Assembly: GCF_049340185.1 (NCBI RefSeq)
Contig: NZ_JBMPPC010000001.1
Span: 124,001-188,000 of the forward strand
Direction of reading: 5' to 3'
DNA length: 64,000 nucleotides
Source: Undibacterium sp049340185
GTDB taxonomy: Bacteria > Pseudomonadota > Gammaproteobacteria > Burkholderiales > Burkholderiaceae_D
Shown: in pieces, positions 35,026-43,095 of the stretch
Numbering within the stretch: position 1 is the stretch's first letter
Layout of the letters: each line of letters starts with the position of its first letter
Notes under the pieces: model-generated
What the model was told of the DNA's origin: nothing
Databases searched by the model: none
What the model saw: the letters and a program-made list of their open reading frames with translations, nothing else
Made by a program: the position numbers and the translations under genes

Positions 35026-37296
35026 ATGACAACACAACAATTAAGCGCTGATCCGCAAGTCGAACATTCACTTGCTCAATTATCGGGCCACTGGCGCTCA
35101 GAGATCCGGCAGCAACTTTCCACAGACGAGAACGTTTTAAGTGCCGTTGAGGTTGACCTTGATGCACGATTGCATTTTGTAAAAGGCTTATTAGTCGTGA
35201 CCAGTCAGCGCCTGCTGGCACGCGCTCCCGGTGAAACGACATGGCAGGCCTGGCCTTACCAGAAAGGATTGAAACTCCAGCATCATGATCACGCTGGCGT
35301 CGGTCATTTAGAATTATTCAATGATAGCGGACGACTGGCGAGCTGGTGCTTCACTCTCGGACAAAATTTGCTGATGATCCGTCTGATGGATCAATTTAAA
35401 GAGCAGTTGCACAGTCAGGTCACCGGAATGCCGGTAGAAAAAGCCGAGCAAAATATTTGCCCGACCTGCAAAGCGCCATTAGAACCGGATCAGGACGAGT
35501 GTCCGATCTGCACTAAAGTGATTTACACACCGCCATCGACCTGGACTTTATTCCGCCTGTGGCGTTTTGCGCATCCGTATCGCTGGCAATTGCTGGCCGG
35601 TTTTAGCCTGATGTTGCTTGGTACCGGCGCGCATATGATTCCGCGTTATCTGACCAAGCCGCTGACGGATGAGGTGCTGATTCCATATCAAAACGGGCAG
35701 CATGTCGATCCCCATCTGGTGAGCTTGTACATTGGCGGTTTATTGGGCTCTGCCGTGCTCGCCTGGCTATTGAGCTGGGGGAAAACCTATATTCTGGCGC
35801 TGGTTTCTGAGCGTATCGGTGCCGACCTGCGCACCACTACCTATCAGCATTTACTGAAATTATCTCTGGAATATTTTGGCGGTAAACGTACCGGCGATCT
35901 GATGTCGCGTATCGGTAGTGAAAGTGACCGGATTTGCGTGTACCTGTCTTTGCATTTACTTGACTTTGCAACAGACGTTTTGATGTTCGTGATGACGGTA
36001 GTCGCTTTATTGCAAATCAATACCAAGCTCGCTCTGGTGACTCTGTTGCCATTGCCAATTATTGCGTGGATGATTCATCTGGTGCGCGACAAGCTACGTA
36101 CCGGCTTTGAAAAAATTGACCGTGTCTGGGGCGAGGTCACAAATGTGCTGGCTGATACGATTCCCGGCATCCGTGTAGTCAAAGCCTTTGCACAGGAAAA
36201 ACGCGAAGCTGTGCGTTTTCGTGAGGCGAACAAACACAATCTGGCTGTCAACGACAAGTTGAATAAAGTCTGGTCCCTTTTTTCTCCGACTGTTTCTTTC
36301 TTAACTGATCTCGGCATTCTGGTGGTCTGGGCGTTTGGTATCTGGCAGGTATCGCATAACGAGATTACGGTCGGTGCGCTGGTTGCGGCGGTGGCGTTTA
36401 TCAGTAATTTTTATGGCCGTATTGACTCCATGAGTCGTATCGTCTCTGTTACGCAAAAATCGGCGTCTGCGGCCAAACGTATTTTCGATATTCTCGATCA
36501 CGTGTCCAGCGTGCCTGATCCTCATCAACCCGTCAAAGTGAACGAAGTCAAAGGTCAGATTGACTTACGTGAAGTCGGTTTTCGTTATGGCAACCGTGCT
36601 GTCAATCGCGGTATTAATTTATCCATCAAGCCGGGTGAAATGATCGGCCTGGTAGGACATAGCGGTTCAGGTAAGAGCACTCTGGTGAACCTGATCTGCC
36701 GTTTTTACGATGTATCAGAGGGAGCGATCCTGCTTGATGGCGTAGATATCCGTTCGTTTGCGGTATCCGATTATCGTCAGAACATTGGTTTGGTATTGCA
36801 GGAGCCTTTCTTGTTCTTTGGCACGATTGCCGACAATATCGCGTATGGCAAGCCAGATGCGACACGTGAGGACATCGTCGCCGCAGCGCGTGCTGCTCAT
36901 GCGCATGAATTTATTCTGCGTTTGCCGCAAGGGTATGACTCAATGGTGGGCGAGCGCGGGCAAGGACTTTCTGGCGGTGAGCGTCAGCGTATCTCGATTG
37001 CACGTGCTTTATTGATTGATCCGCGGATCCTGATCATGGATGAGGCAACATCTTCAGTCGACTCAGAGACAGAAAAAGAGATTCAGAAAGCACTCGATAA
37101 CCTGGTGAAAGGCCGCACCACGATTGCGATTGCGCATCGCCTGTCGACATTGCATAAAGCTGACAGACTCGTCGTGCTGGACCGGGGTGTAGTGGTCGAA
37201 GTGGGCAGTCACGATGATCTGATGGCAAGCGAGGGTGCTTATTTCCGTCTGTATCAAGCACAGGCACGTAATGCAAATCTCGGTGGAGGAGAATAA
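35026..37296 (+). CDS. Cyanophycin-associated ABC transporter (fused permease/ATPase, zinc-ribbon N-terminus)
   Basis: A 756-residue half-transporter. Residues 1-140 are an extra N-terminal domain (LVVTSQRLLARAPGE looks like a bacterial PH-type strand pattern). A zinc ribbon follows, with CPTC (145-148) and CPIC (159-162). An exporter-type permease with about six membrane segments spans 180-470. The ATPase spans about 510-745, with Walker A GHSGSGKST near 544, LSGGERQ, ILIMDEATSSVD and a final H-loop. It overlaps nothing but ends one base before the DUF1854 start, so the pair is an operon. NCBI naming, as I recall it, calls this family a cyanophycin metabolism-associated ABC transporter. The substrate is unknown. 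Confidence 0.92.
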   Translation: MTTQQLSADPQVEHSLAQLSGHWRSEIRQQLSTDENVLSAVEVDLDARLHFVKGLLVVTSQRLLARAPGETTWQAWPYQKGLKLQHHDHAGVGHLELFNDSGRLASWCFTLGQNLLMIRLMDQFKEQLHSQVTGMPVEKAEQNICPTCKAPLEPDQDECPICTKVIYTPPSTWTLFRLWRFAHPYRWQLLAGFSLMLLGTGAHMIPRYLTKPLTDEVLIPYQNGQHVDPHLVSLYIGGLLGSAVLAWLLSWGKTYILALVSERIGADLRTTTYQHLLKLSLEYFGGKRTGDLMSRIGSESDRICVYLSLHLLDFATDVLMFVMTVVALLQINTKLALVTLLPLPIIAWMIHLVRDKLRTGFEKIDRVWGEVTNVLADTIPGIRVVKAFAQEKREAVRFREANKHNLAVNDKLNKVWSLFSPTVSFLTDLGILVVWAFGIWQVSHNEITVGALVAAVAFISNFYGRIDSMSRIVSVTQKSASAAKRIFDILDHVSSVPDPHQPVKVNEVKGQIDLREVGFRYGNRAVNRGINLSIKPGEMIGLVGHSGSGKSTLVNLICRFYDVSEGAILLDGVDIRSFAVSDYRQNIGLVLQEPFLFFGTIADNIAYGKPDATREDIVAAARAAHAHEFILRLPQGYDSMVGERGQGLSGGERQRISIARALLIDPRILIMDEATSSVDSETEKEIQKALDNLVKGRTTIAIAHRLSTLHKADRLVVLDRGVVVEVGSHDDLMASEGAYFRLYQAQARNANLGGGE

Positions 37297-37297
37297 G

Positions 37298-37765
37298 ATG
37301 AACGATCAATTTCAACTCAGCCGTAACAGCTTCGGCCATCTGGTATTAATTGCCGCCAGCGGCGAGATGCATGACCATGTCAGCCCCGTGCGTGCTTTTC
37401 CTATCCAGACGCCGGATGAAGGTATCTCCATGGTCTTGCAAGATGGACGGGAAGTTGCCTGGATTGCGAAACTCAATGAGTTGCCGGAGTCAGTACGCGT
37501 TTTGGTGAATGAAGAGCTGGAGGGACGTGAATTTATGCCGGAGATCCAGCAGATTCTCAGTGTCACCAGCTACGCCACGCCCTGTACCTGGAATGTTAAA
37601 ACTGACCGTGGTGACACAGCGTTTGTGCTCAAGGGCGAGGAGGATATTCGTCGCATAGGCAGAAACTCTTTACTGATTGCCGATAATCACGGCATTCATT
37701 TTTTAGTACGGGATATGTTTGAGATAGACAAGCACAGCAGAAAAATACTGGATCGCTTTTTGTAA
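37298..37765 (+). CDS. Cyanophycin-associated DUF1854 protein
   Basis: A 155-residue soluble protein of the DUF1854 family: MNDQFQLSRNSFGHLVLI, then HDHVSPVRAFPIQTPDEGISMV and a C-terminal FVLKGEEDIRRIGRNSLLIADNHGIHFLVRDM, which I recognise as the family signature. GGAGGAG precedes its ATG, inside the end of the ABC gene, so translation is coupled. The family is linked by gene neighbourhood to cyanophycin metabolism in betaproteobacteria, with no known biochemistry. The coupling suggests it is a cytoplasmic partner of the ABC protein. Confidence 0.9.
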   Translation: MNDQFQLSRNSFGHLVLIAASGEMHDHVSPVRAFPIQTPDEGISMVLQDGREVAWIAKLNELPESVRVLVNEELEGREFMPEIQQILSVTSYATPCTWNVKTDRGDTAFVLKGEEDIRRIGRNSLLIADNHGIHFLVRDMFEIDKHSRKILDRFL

Positions 37766-38113
37766 ATTTATCAGTAACCAATTCAATAGCCTCAGTGAGA
37801 ATTTTATTTTCATTGAGGCTAAATTATTTATGGAGTGGTAAATTCAATATCTGCAATGTGTTTTATGCGCTTCTATGCGCTCCTATGTGTTTCTACATGC
37901 TTGTATATGCGCACTCGATAGCGCCTTTTACCCGAAAGTTAATTTGATCGCAATCCTGTAGTTGTCTCTGATCGCCAGCAATCGCGGTGTTTATAGGTGA
38001 GTAAGGCTAGTGATGAGGTAATGTATTGAGTTGCTAAAATAGCCTTAGCGGAGTATAAAAACAATCAAAACCCATCTTGACGTAATTCATCGCAGATCTT
38101 TAGGAATCTCATT
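37766..38113. other. Intergenic region with hairpin after the DUF1854 gene
   Basis: A 348 bp gap. It starts with a hairpin, TAGCCTCAGTGA (37787-37798) and TCATTGAGGCTA (37810-37821), 12 pairs with one G-T wobble and an 11-base loop. The hairpin is a plausible weak terminator for the ABC operon. Further on are imperfect TATGCGCT/TATGTGTT repeats (37861-37915). No gene is visible. Confidence 0.5.
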
Positions 38114-40633
38114 GTGACTCAAGAACATCCGACAACATTAGACGCAGAATCGCAACGCCTGGAGCGATGGTTTTTATTGTTGGGTGAGCTGTCCGATTGC
38201 CTCTGGCATGCACAGGATGTCCAATCCATGTTGCGAGGATTTTGCCAGTTATTGGTCGACAAAGCGTCCTATGTTTCAGCCGATGTCGTCGTGAATTTTA
38301 ATGGCGTGAATGAACAATTCTCTGCTTCTCTGGCCCAAATTTCTAGCAGCCATCCATCTCTTTCATCGCCATCTCCCGTTAATGAATTGACGATTGCTTT
38401 GCAATACGCAGAGCGTTCATTGGGAGAGTTGCGGGTTCGCTCGCCCCATGACCTGACGATTGGAAGCGAGGCTTTTACTATTTTGCTCAGGCTGGCAGAA
38501 GAGCTCTCGACCGCGCTTGCCGATTTTACCCATACGCAAGATCATCGTAGCCTGCAGGAGAGCGTCGATATTTTCGCTCTTGCCGTGGAACAGAGCCCAT
38601 TTGGCGTTGTCATTACCGGCACAACGGGCTTGCTGGAATATTGCAATGCGAGTTTTACCTTGATGTCCGGCTACACACAGCAGGAATTGATGCATCTTCC
38701 TGTGCTCTGGGCGAGTAGCTTCGTAGACGGCGCTGTCAATCGGGATACATTGCTTGCACTGAAAATCGGTGATCACTGGCAGGGGGAAATTTTATGCCGA
38801 CATAAAAATGGTCAATCCTATTGGGAGCGTCAGATCGTCTCACCTTTGCATGACGCCGAAGGACAAATGACGCATCTGATAGCGGTGAAACAAGATATCA
38901 GCGATTACCGGTTTCAACTCGACAACGTAGAGCAAGCCTTATTACTGCGTGAGCAGGCGTTGGTGTCGAGCAGCAACGGTATCATGATCACGCGTAGCGA
39001 TGTGCATGATCACTCCATCGTGTATGTGAACCCCGCGTTCGAACGGATTACCGGATATTCCTCGGCAGAGGTTGTCGGTCTTGAGGGACGTTTCCTGGTG
39101 CGTGATGATCTGGCTCAGCCTGATCTGGAGGAAATCCGTACCGCACTAAGAGAAAAACGTGCAGGCAAAGCCTTGCTGCGTAATTATCGTAAAGACGGCT
39201 CTTTGTTCTGGAATGAATTGCATATCGCGCCTGTGCATGATGCAAGTGGTGCCGCGACGACACATTTTGTCAGCGTGATCAATGATGTCAGCGACCGCGT
39301 GACGTATCAGAATGAACTTGAATATCAGGCGACCCATGACAGTCTGACCGGTCTGGCGAATCGTAATTTACTGAACGACCGTATTCAGCATGCAATTGCC
39401 TGGGCGAACCGGGAGAACCAGTTAATTGCTGTGATGTTGCTCGATCTTGATCACTTTAAATTGATTAATGATGCTTCCGGACATGGATCTGGCGACGCGA
39501 TGTTAAAAGAGGTCGCAAAGCGGCTGATGCAATGCGTACGTGATACCGATACTGTTGCGCGTCTTGGCGGCGACGAGTTCGTCTTGATTTTGACCGATTT
39601 ACGAGAACCGGGTGACGTCGATATCATCGCAGAAAAAGTGCTTGCGGCTTTGTCCAAGCCCTTTGATGTGATTGGTCAGGATGTCGTGGTGACCGCGAGC
39701 ATTGGGATCTCCTTTTATCCCAAGGATGGTGACCACGGTGAGATTTTGTTGCGTTACGCCGATATCGCGATGTACCGGGTTAAAGAGCATGGCCGCAACA
39801 GCGTCAGACAATTTGTGCCGGAAATGGGTGTGACGGCGATTAGTCGCCTGAATATGGAAGCTGCATTGCGGCGTGGTCTGGAACGCAAGGAATTTGTCTT
39901 GCATTACCAGCCCAAGATATCGTTGCCCGATCAAAAAATCATCGGTGCCGAAGCTCTGGTGCGCTGGCAGCATCCGCAGATTGGGATGATACATCCGGTC
40001 GAATTTATTCCCCTGGCAGAACAGTCAGGATTGATTTTGCCTTTAGGTGAATGGGTACTGGCGGAGGCCTGCCGGCAGCAAGTGTTATGGGCAAAGCAAG
40101 GGCTGGCAGATTTAAAAATTGCGATTAATATGTCTTCCCGTCAGTTCAGGCAGGAGGATCTGGCTGACAGAGTGGCCACGATATTTACCGCAACGGGAGC
40201 TAATCCTCAATTGCTGATACTGGAGCTGACCGAGAGCATGGTGATGCAGGATGTTGAGAGCACCTTACTGACTCTGCGTGCGCTGAAAAATCTCGGTGTG
40301 GCCATTTCGCTGGATGATTTCGGTACTGGTTATTCGAGTCTGTCTTACTTGCGCCGCTTCCCTATCGATGAACTCAAAATCGATAAATCTTTTATTAACG
40401 ATATCCACGCCAATCCAGATGATGCGGCGATTGCCAGTGCGATTATCGCCATGGCCGTCAGTCTGGGATTGCGTGTTGTGGCGGAAGGCGTAGAGAAAGA
40501 GGAGCAGGCAAGTATGCTGACCAAGATGGGATGCCATCAGGTACAAGGCTATTACTTCGGACGCCCGGTGGACGTTGCCAGTTTTGCCAAACGCTGCCGC
40601 GACCAGCAGCGCCAGGGCGGTTCTACATCATGA
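38114..40633 (+). CDS. PAS-PAS-GGDEF-EAL c-di-GMP protein
   Basis: An 839-residue soluble protein. The first ~140 residues form a GAF-like region, followed by two PAS domains (about 150-265 and 275-390), GGDEF (about 405-565, motif at 485-489) and EAL (about 580-830, motif at 613-615). GGDEF substrate residues (DLDHFKLINDASGHGSGD) are intact, and RDTD five residues before GGDEF forms an inhibitory RxxD site. The EAL domain has EALVRW, a NMSSRQF Asn, LELTESM, DDFGTGYSSL, KIDKSF and EGVEKEEQ. Both activities are therefore possible. The GTG start at 38114 is preceded by TAGGAA. It overlaps the next small gene by 4 bp. Confidence 0.9.
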   Translation: MTQEHPTTLDAESQRLERWFLLLGELSDCLWHAQDVQSMLRGFCQLLVDKASYVSADVVVNFNGVNEQFSASLAQISSSHPSLSSPSPVNELTIALQYAERSLGELRVRSPHDLTIGSEAFTILLRLAEELSTALADFTHTQDHRSLQESVDIFALAVEQSPFGVVITGTTGLLEYCNASFTLMSGYTQQELMHLPVLWASSFVDGAVNRDTLLALKIGDHWQGEILCRHKNGQSYWERQIVSPLHDAEGQMTHLIAVKQDISDYRFQLDNVEQALLLREQALVSSSNGIMITRSDVHDHSIVYVNPAFERITGYSSAEVVGLEGRFLVRDDLAQPDLEEIRTALREKRAGKALLRNYRKDGSLFWNELHIAPVHDASGAATTHFVSVINDVSDRVTYQNELEYQATHDSLTGLANRNLLNDRIQHAIAWANRENQLIAVMLLDLDHFKLINDASGHGSGDAMLKEVAKRLMQCVRDTDTVARLGGDEFVLILTDLREPGDVDIIAEKVLAALSKPFDVIGQDVVVTASIGISFYPKDGDHGEILLRYADIAMYRVKEHGRNSVRQFVPEMGVTAISRLNMEAALRRGLERKEFVLHYQPKISLPDQKIIGAEALVRWQHPQIGMIHPVEFIPLAEQSGLILPLGEWVLAEACRQQVLWAKQGLADLKIAINMSSRQFRQEDLADRVATIFTATGANPQLLILELTESMVMQDVESTLLTLRALKNLGVAISLDDFGTGYSSLSYLRRFPIDELKIDKSFINDIHANPDDAAIASAIIAMAVSLGLRVVAEGVEKEEQASMLTKMGCHQVQGYYFGRPVDVASFAKRCRDQQRQGGSTS

Positions 40634-40857
40634 GCAAACTGAACTGGCAAGCATGTTCTGCGGCTGAACTGGCGGCATTGCTACAGCAATCGACAATGGA
40701 AAAATCGAGTGCGGTAGGCAAAACGACGGTCTATCAGGTAACCCACGAGGGTAGTGAGAAATTGATTTTATCTCTGGTCGACGGGCATGCTCTGGTCGTT
40801 GAGTTAAGCCATACGAGGCATCCCAGACGCAGGCGCATTGATCAACCGGAAACGTGA
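40630..40857 (+). CDS. Small hypothetical protein overlapping the GGDEF-EAL gene
   Basis: A 75-residue protein (MSKLNWQACSAAELAALLQQ) whose ATG overlaps the stop of the preceding GGDEF-EAL gene (ATGA), which implies coupled translation. The middle (TVYQVTHEGSEKLILSLVDGHALVVEL) alternates like a small beta sheet, and the end is very basic (HTRHPRRRRIDQ). I recognise no family. The coupling suggests a partner or modulator of the c-di-GMP enzyme, but this is inference. Confidence 0.7.
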   Translation: MSKLNWQACSAAELAALLQQSTMEKSSAVGKTTVYQVTHEGSEKLILSLVDGHALVVELSHTRHPRRRRIDQPET

Positions 40858-40881
40858 ATTGATGGATTAATTTGGTCCGAA

Positions 40882-41400
40882 TCAGTCAAAGTCACGCGTG
40901 TAGAATTTACTCACTTCTTCTTTGCCATTGCGCATCAAGCGGATAATTTTTTCAAAGCGAAAACCGATTTTTTCCAACAAGTGTGATGAGCGCGCGTTGT
41001 CGGGTGCAGTAATCGCAACCAGACGCTGAATTCCCAATGTCTCGTTGGCATATTGCATCACAGCACTGGCCGCTTCTCTGGCCAAACCTTGTCCGGCAAA
41101 AGCGGGCAGAAACGCATAGCCGATATCGATATTCTCCAGACCATCTCGTTTGATTAAACCGCAAATGCCGACTGGCCGGGCTTCTGTGCGCATCTCAACG
41201 AGATATAAACTAAAACCACATTGCGCCTGCATCGCCATCGGGCCTTGCTGAATCGATTCTTTCGCCGCGTCAATCGTCCGTATGCCTTTGTCGCCGATAT
41301 GACTGATGTAGGACGGATCGTTGATGAGTTCCAGATAAAATTCAGCGTCATCGATGCTGATCGTGCGTAACTTCAGGCGAGCTGTCTCAAGAATATCCAT
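40882..41400 (-). CDS. GNAT-family N-acetyltransferase (RimJ/RimL-like)
   Basis: A 172-residue GNAT acetyltransferase, starting MDILETARLKLRTISIDDAEF, typical of RimJ/RimL-like members. The acetyl-CoA binding motif A is FAGQGLAREA, and VAITAPDNARSSHLLEKIGFRFE closes the fold. It would acetylate a protein N-terminus, an amino acid or a small amine; the sequence does not say which. The longer reading frame from 41454 adds 18 residues with no family match, so ATG 41400 is chosen, though its ribosome site is weak. It is divergent from the thiolase gene. Confidence 0.88.
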   Translation of the reverse strand: MDILETARLKLRTISIDDAEFYLELINDPSYISHIGDKGIRTIDAAKESIQQGPMAMQAQCGFSLYLVEMRTEARPVGICGLIKRDGLENIDIGYAFLPAFAGQGLAREAASAVMQYANETLGIQRLVAITAPDNARSSHLLEKIGFRFEKIIRLMRNGKEEVSKFYTRDFD

Positions 41401-41505
41401 AGTTTTCTTTTGCCTTGAACGTAAAGATGAATTTTTTTTGATTGTAGCAATCAATTGGATTCGGCATCATCTGACATTGACTTTATTCCATTCCGAAAGA
41501 TGTTT

Positions 41506-42705
41506 ATGAACGCCTATATTTGCGATGCAATCCGCACTCCGATCGGACGATATGCCGGGATCTTCAAAGAGGTACGCCCCGATGATTTAGGCGCAATTCC
41601 TTTGCGTGCGCTAATGCAACGACAACCGCAGGTCGACTGGTCTCGGTTGGATGAGGTGATTTTGGGTTGTGCAAATCAGGCAGGTGAGGACAACCGGAAT
41701 ATCGCCAGGATGTCTGCCTTATTGGCCGGCTTGCCCATCACAACCGGTGCCGCGACCATCAATCGCCTTTGTGGCTCAGGCATGGATGCGGTAGGCAGCG
41801 CCGCACGGGCAATCAAGGCGGGCGAAATTACGCTGGCAATTGCGGGAGGCGTGGAGTCCATGACGCGTGCGCCGATGGTGATGGGGAAAGCAGATTCCGC
41901 TTTCTCACGCCATGCCGCAATTTTTGACACCACAATCGGCTGGCGCTTTATCAATCCTCAGATGCGCGCTTTGTACGGGGTTGATGCCATGCCCGAGACC
42001 GCTGAAAATGTGGCCACCGAGTATCAAATCAGCCGCGCTGATCAAGATGCATTTGCACTGGCAAGTCAGCATAAGGCCATGCAGGCGCAGACGAACGGTG
42101 TGCTGGCAGAAGAAATTACTCCAGTGAGCCTGGCGCAAAAAAAAGGCGACCCCCTTGTGCTGACCGAGGATGAGCATCCGCGTGCAACAACGTTAGAATC
42201 GTTGAGTAAGTTAAAAGGCGTGGTTAGGCCTGATGGCAGTGTGACTGCCGGTAACGCGTCCGGGATCAACGACGGTGCCTGTGCTTTGTTGCTGGCATCG
42301 GAGAGTGCGTTACAGCAGCACAGTCTGATACCCAAAGCCCGTATTCTTGGTATGGCAACTGCCGGTGTTGCGCCGCGCATCATGGGCATTGGCCCGGTAC
42401 CCGCGGTGCAAAAGGTATTGGCGCTGACGGGCCTCAGTTTGTCGCAAATGGATTGGATAGAATTGAATGAGGCATTTGCGGCGCAAGGCCTGGCCGTGTT
42501 GCGTCAGTTAGGCTTGCAGGACAATGATGCCCGGGTAAATCCGAACGGCGGCGCGATTGCTCTGGGGCATCCACTGGGGATGAGTGGCGCGCGGCTGGTA
42601 ACGACGGCAATGTACCAGTTACAGCGTTCTGGCGGCAGATACGCCTTATGTACGATGTGTATTGGTGTCGGGCAAGGTATTGCCATTGTGATTGAGCGCG
42701 TATAG
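41506..42705 (+). CDS. 3-oxoadipyl-CoA thiolase-type acyltransferase
   Basis: A 399-residue thiolase closest to the PcaF/PaaJ type (FICDAIRTPIGRYxG start, EVRPDDLGAIPLRALM, GCANQAGEDNRNIARMSALLAG, and the PcaF-like SAFSRHAAIFDTTIGWRF). Catalytic residues are Cys89 (LCGSGMDAV), His355 (GHPLGMSGAR) and Cys385 (CTMCIGVGQG). It would cleave 3-oxoadipyl-CoA to succinyl-CoA and acetyl-CoA at the end of aromatic degradation. No other pca or paa gene lies nearby, so a general acetyl-CoA acetyltransferase role remains possible. ATG 41506 is preferred over ATG 41500 and the longer frame from 41455. Confidence 0.88.
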   Translation: MNAYICDAIRTPIGRYAGIFKEVRPDDLGAIPLRALMQRQPQVDWSRLDEVILGCANQAGEDNRNIARMSALLAGLPITTGAATINRLCGSGMDAVGSAARAIKAGEITLAIAGGVESMTRAPMVMGKADSAFSRHAAIFDTTIGWRFINPQMRALYGVDAMPETAENVATEYQISRADQDAFALASQHKAMQAQTNGVLAEEITPVSLAQKKGDPLVLTEDEHPRATTLESLSKLKGVVRPDGSVTAGNASGINDGACALLLASESALQQHSLIPKARILGMATAGVAPRIMGIGPVPAVQKVLALTGLSLSQMDWIELNEAFAAQGLAVLRQLGLQDNDARVNPNGGAIALGHPLGMSGARLVTTAMYQLQRSGGRYALCTMCIGVGQGIAIVIERV

Positions 42706-43095
42706 TTCAGCTCAGCTCAGCTCATATGATATTACCTAGACGCACATCAATCTAAGTAAATTCAGCTAAATCAAAGATGACCTGAAATTCCTGTCTTGCG
42801 ATCTGTTTTATCTTGCTCTAAAACGTCTGTTTTTTGCACGGATAGCGCTGTTTGACCCGCCCGGTAGTGAAAAAATCATTGCCGGGTGCTGACGAATTAT
42901 TCCTCTCGGCGTAGTATGAAAATGAAATTCCTCATTTTTAATGCCGCCTTATTTTCATCGTTATTTTCATCGTTATTATTAACAGACCTTACTGTTTATG
43001 GTGTCTTAGCTGATCAATGTCATTATGTATTCGCCAGAAGTATTTGCTACAAGGTTTTGAGTTTTTGCCTCCACTAACGCATTAAGGAATCTAAG
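42706..43095. other. Intergenic region with short tandem repeats
   Basis: A 390 bp gap before the chemoreceptor gene. It has CAGCT pentamer repeats after the thiolase stop (42709-42724), a CCCGG/CCGGG hairpin near 42860-42890, and a perfect 12-bp tandem pair, TTATTTTCATCG twice (42949-42972). A 63-codon reading frame here has no ribosome site and is not convincing. Confidence 0.4.

Noticed and set aside
42886..43077. 63-codon frame before the chemoreceptor gene
   Set aside because: No ribosome site, simple-repeat sequence inside, and no recognisable domain.
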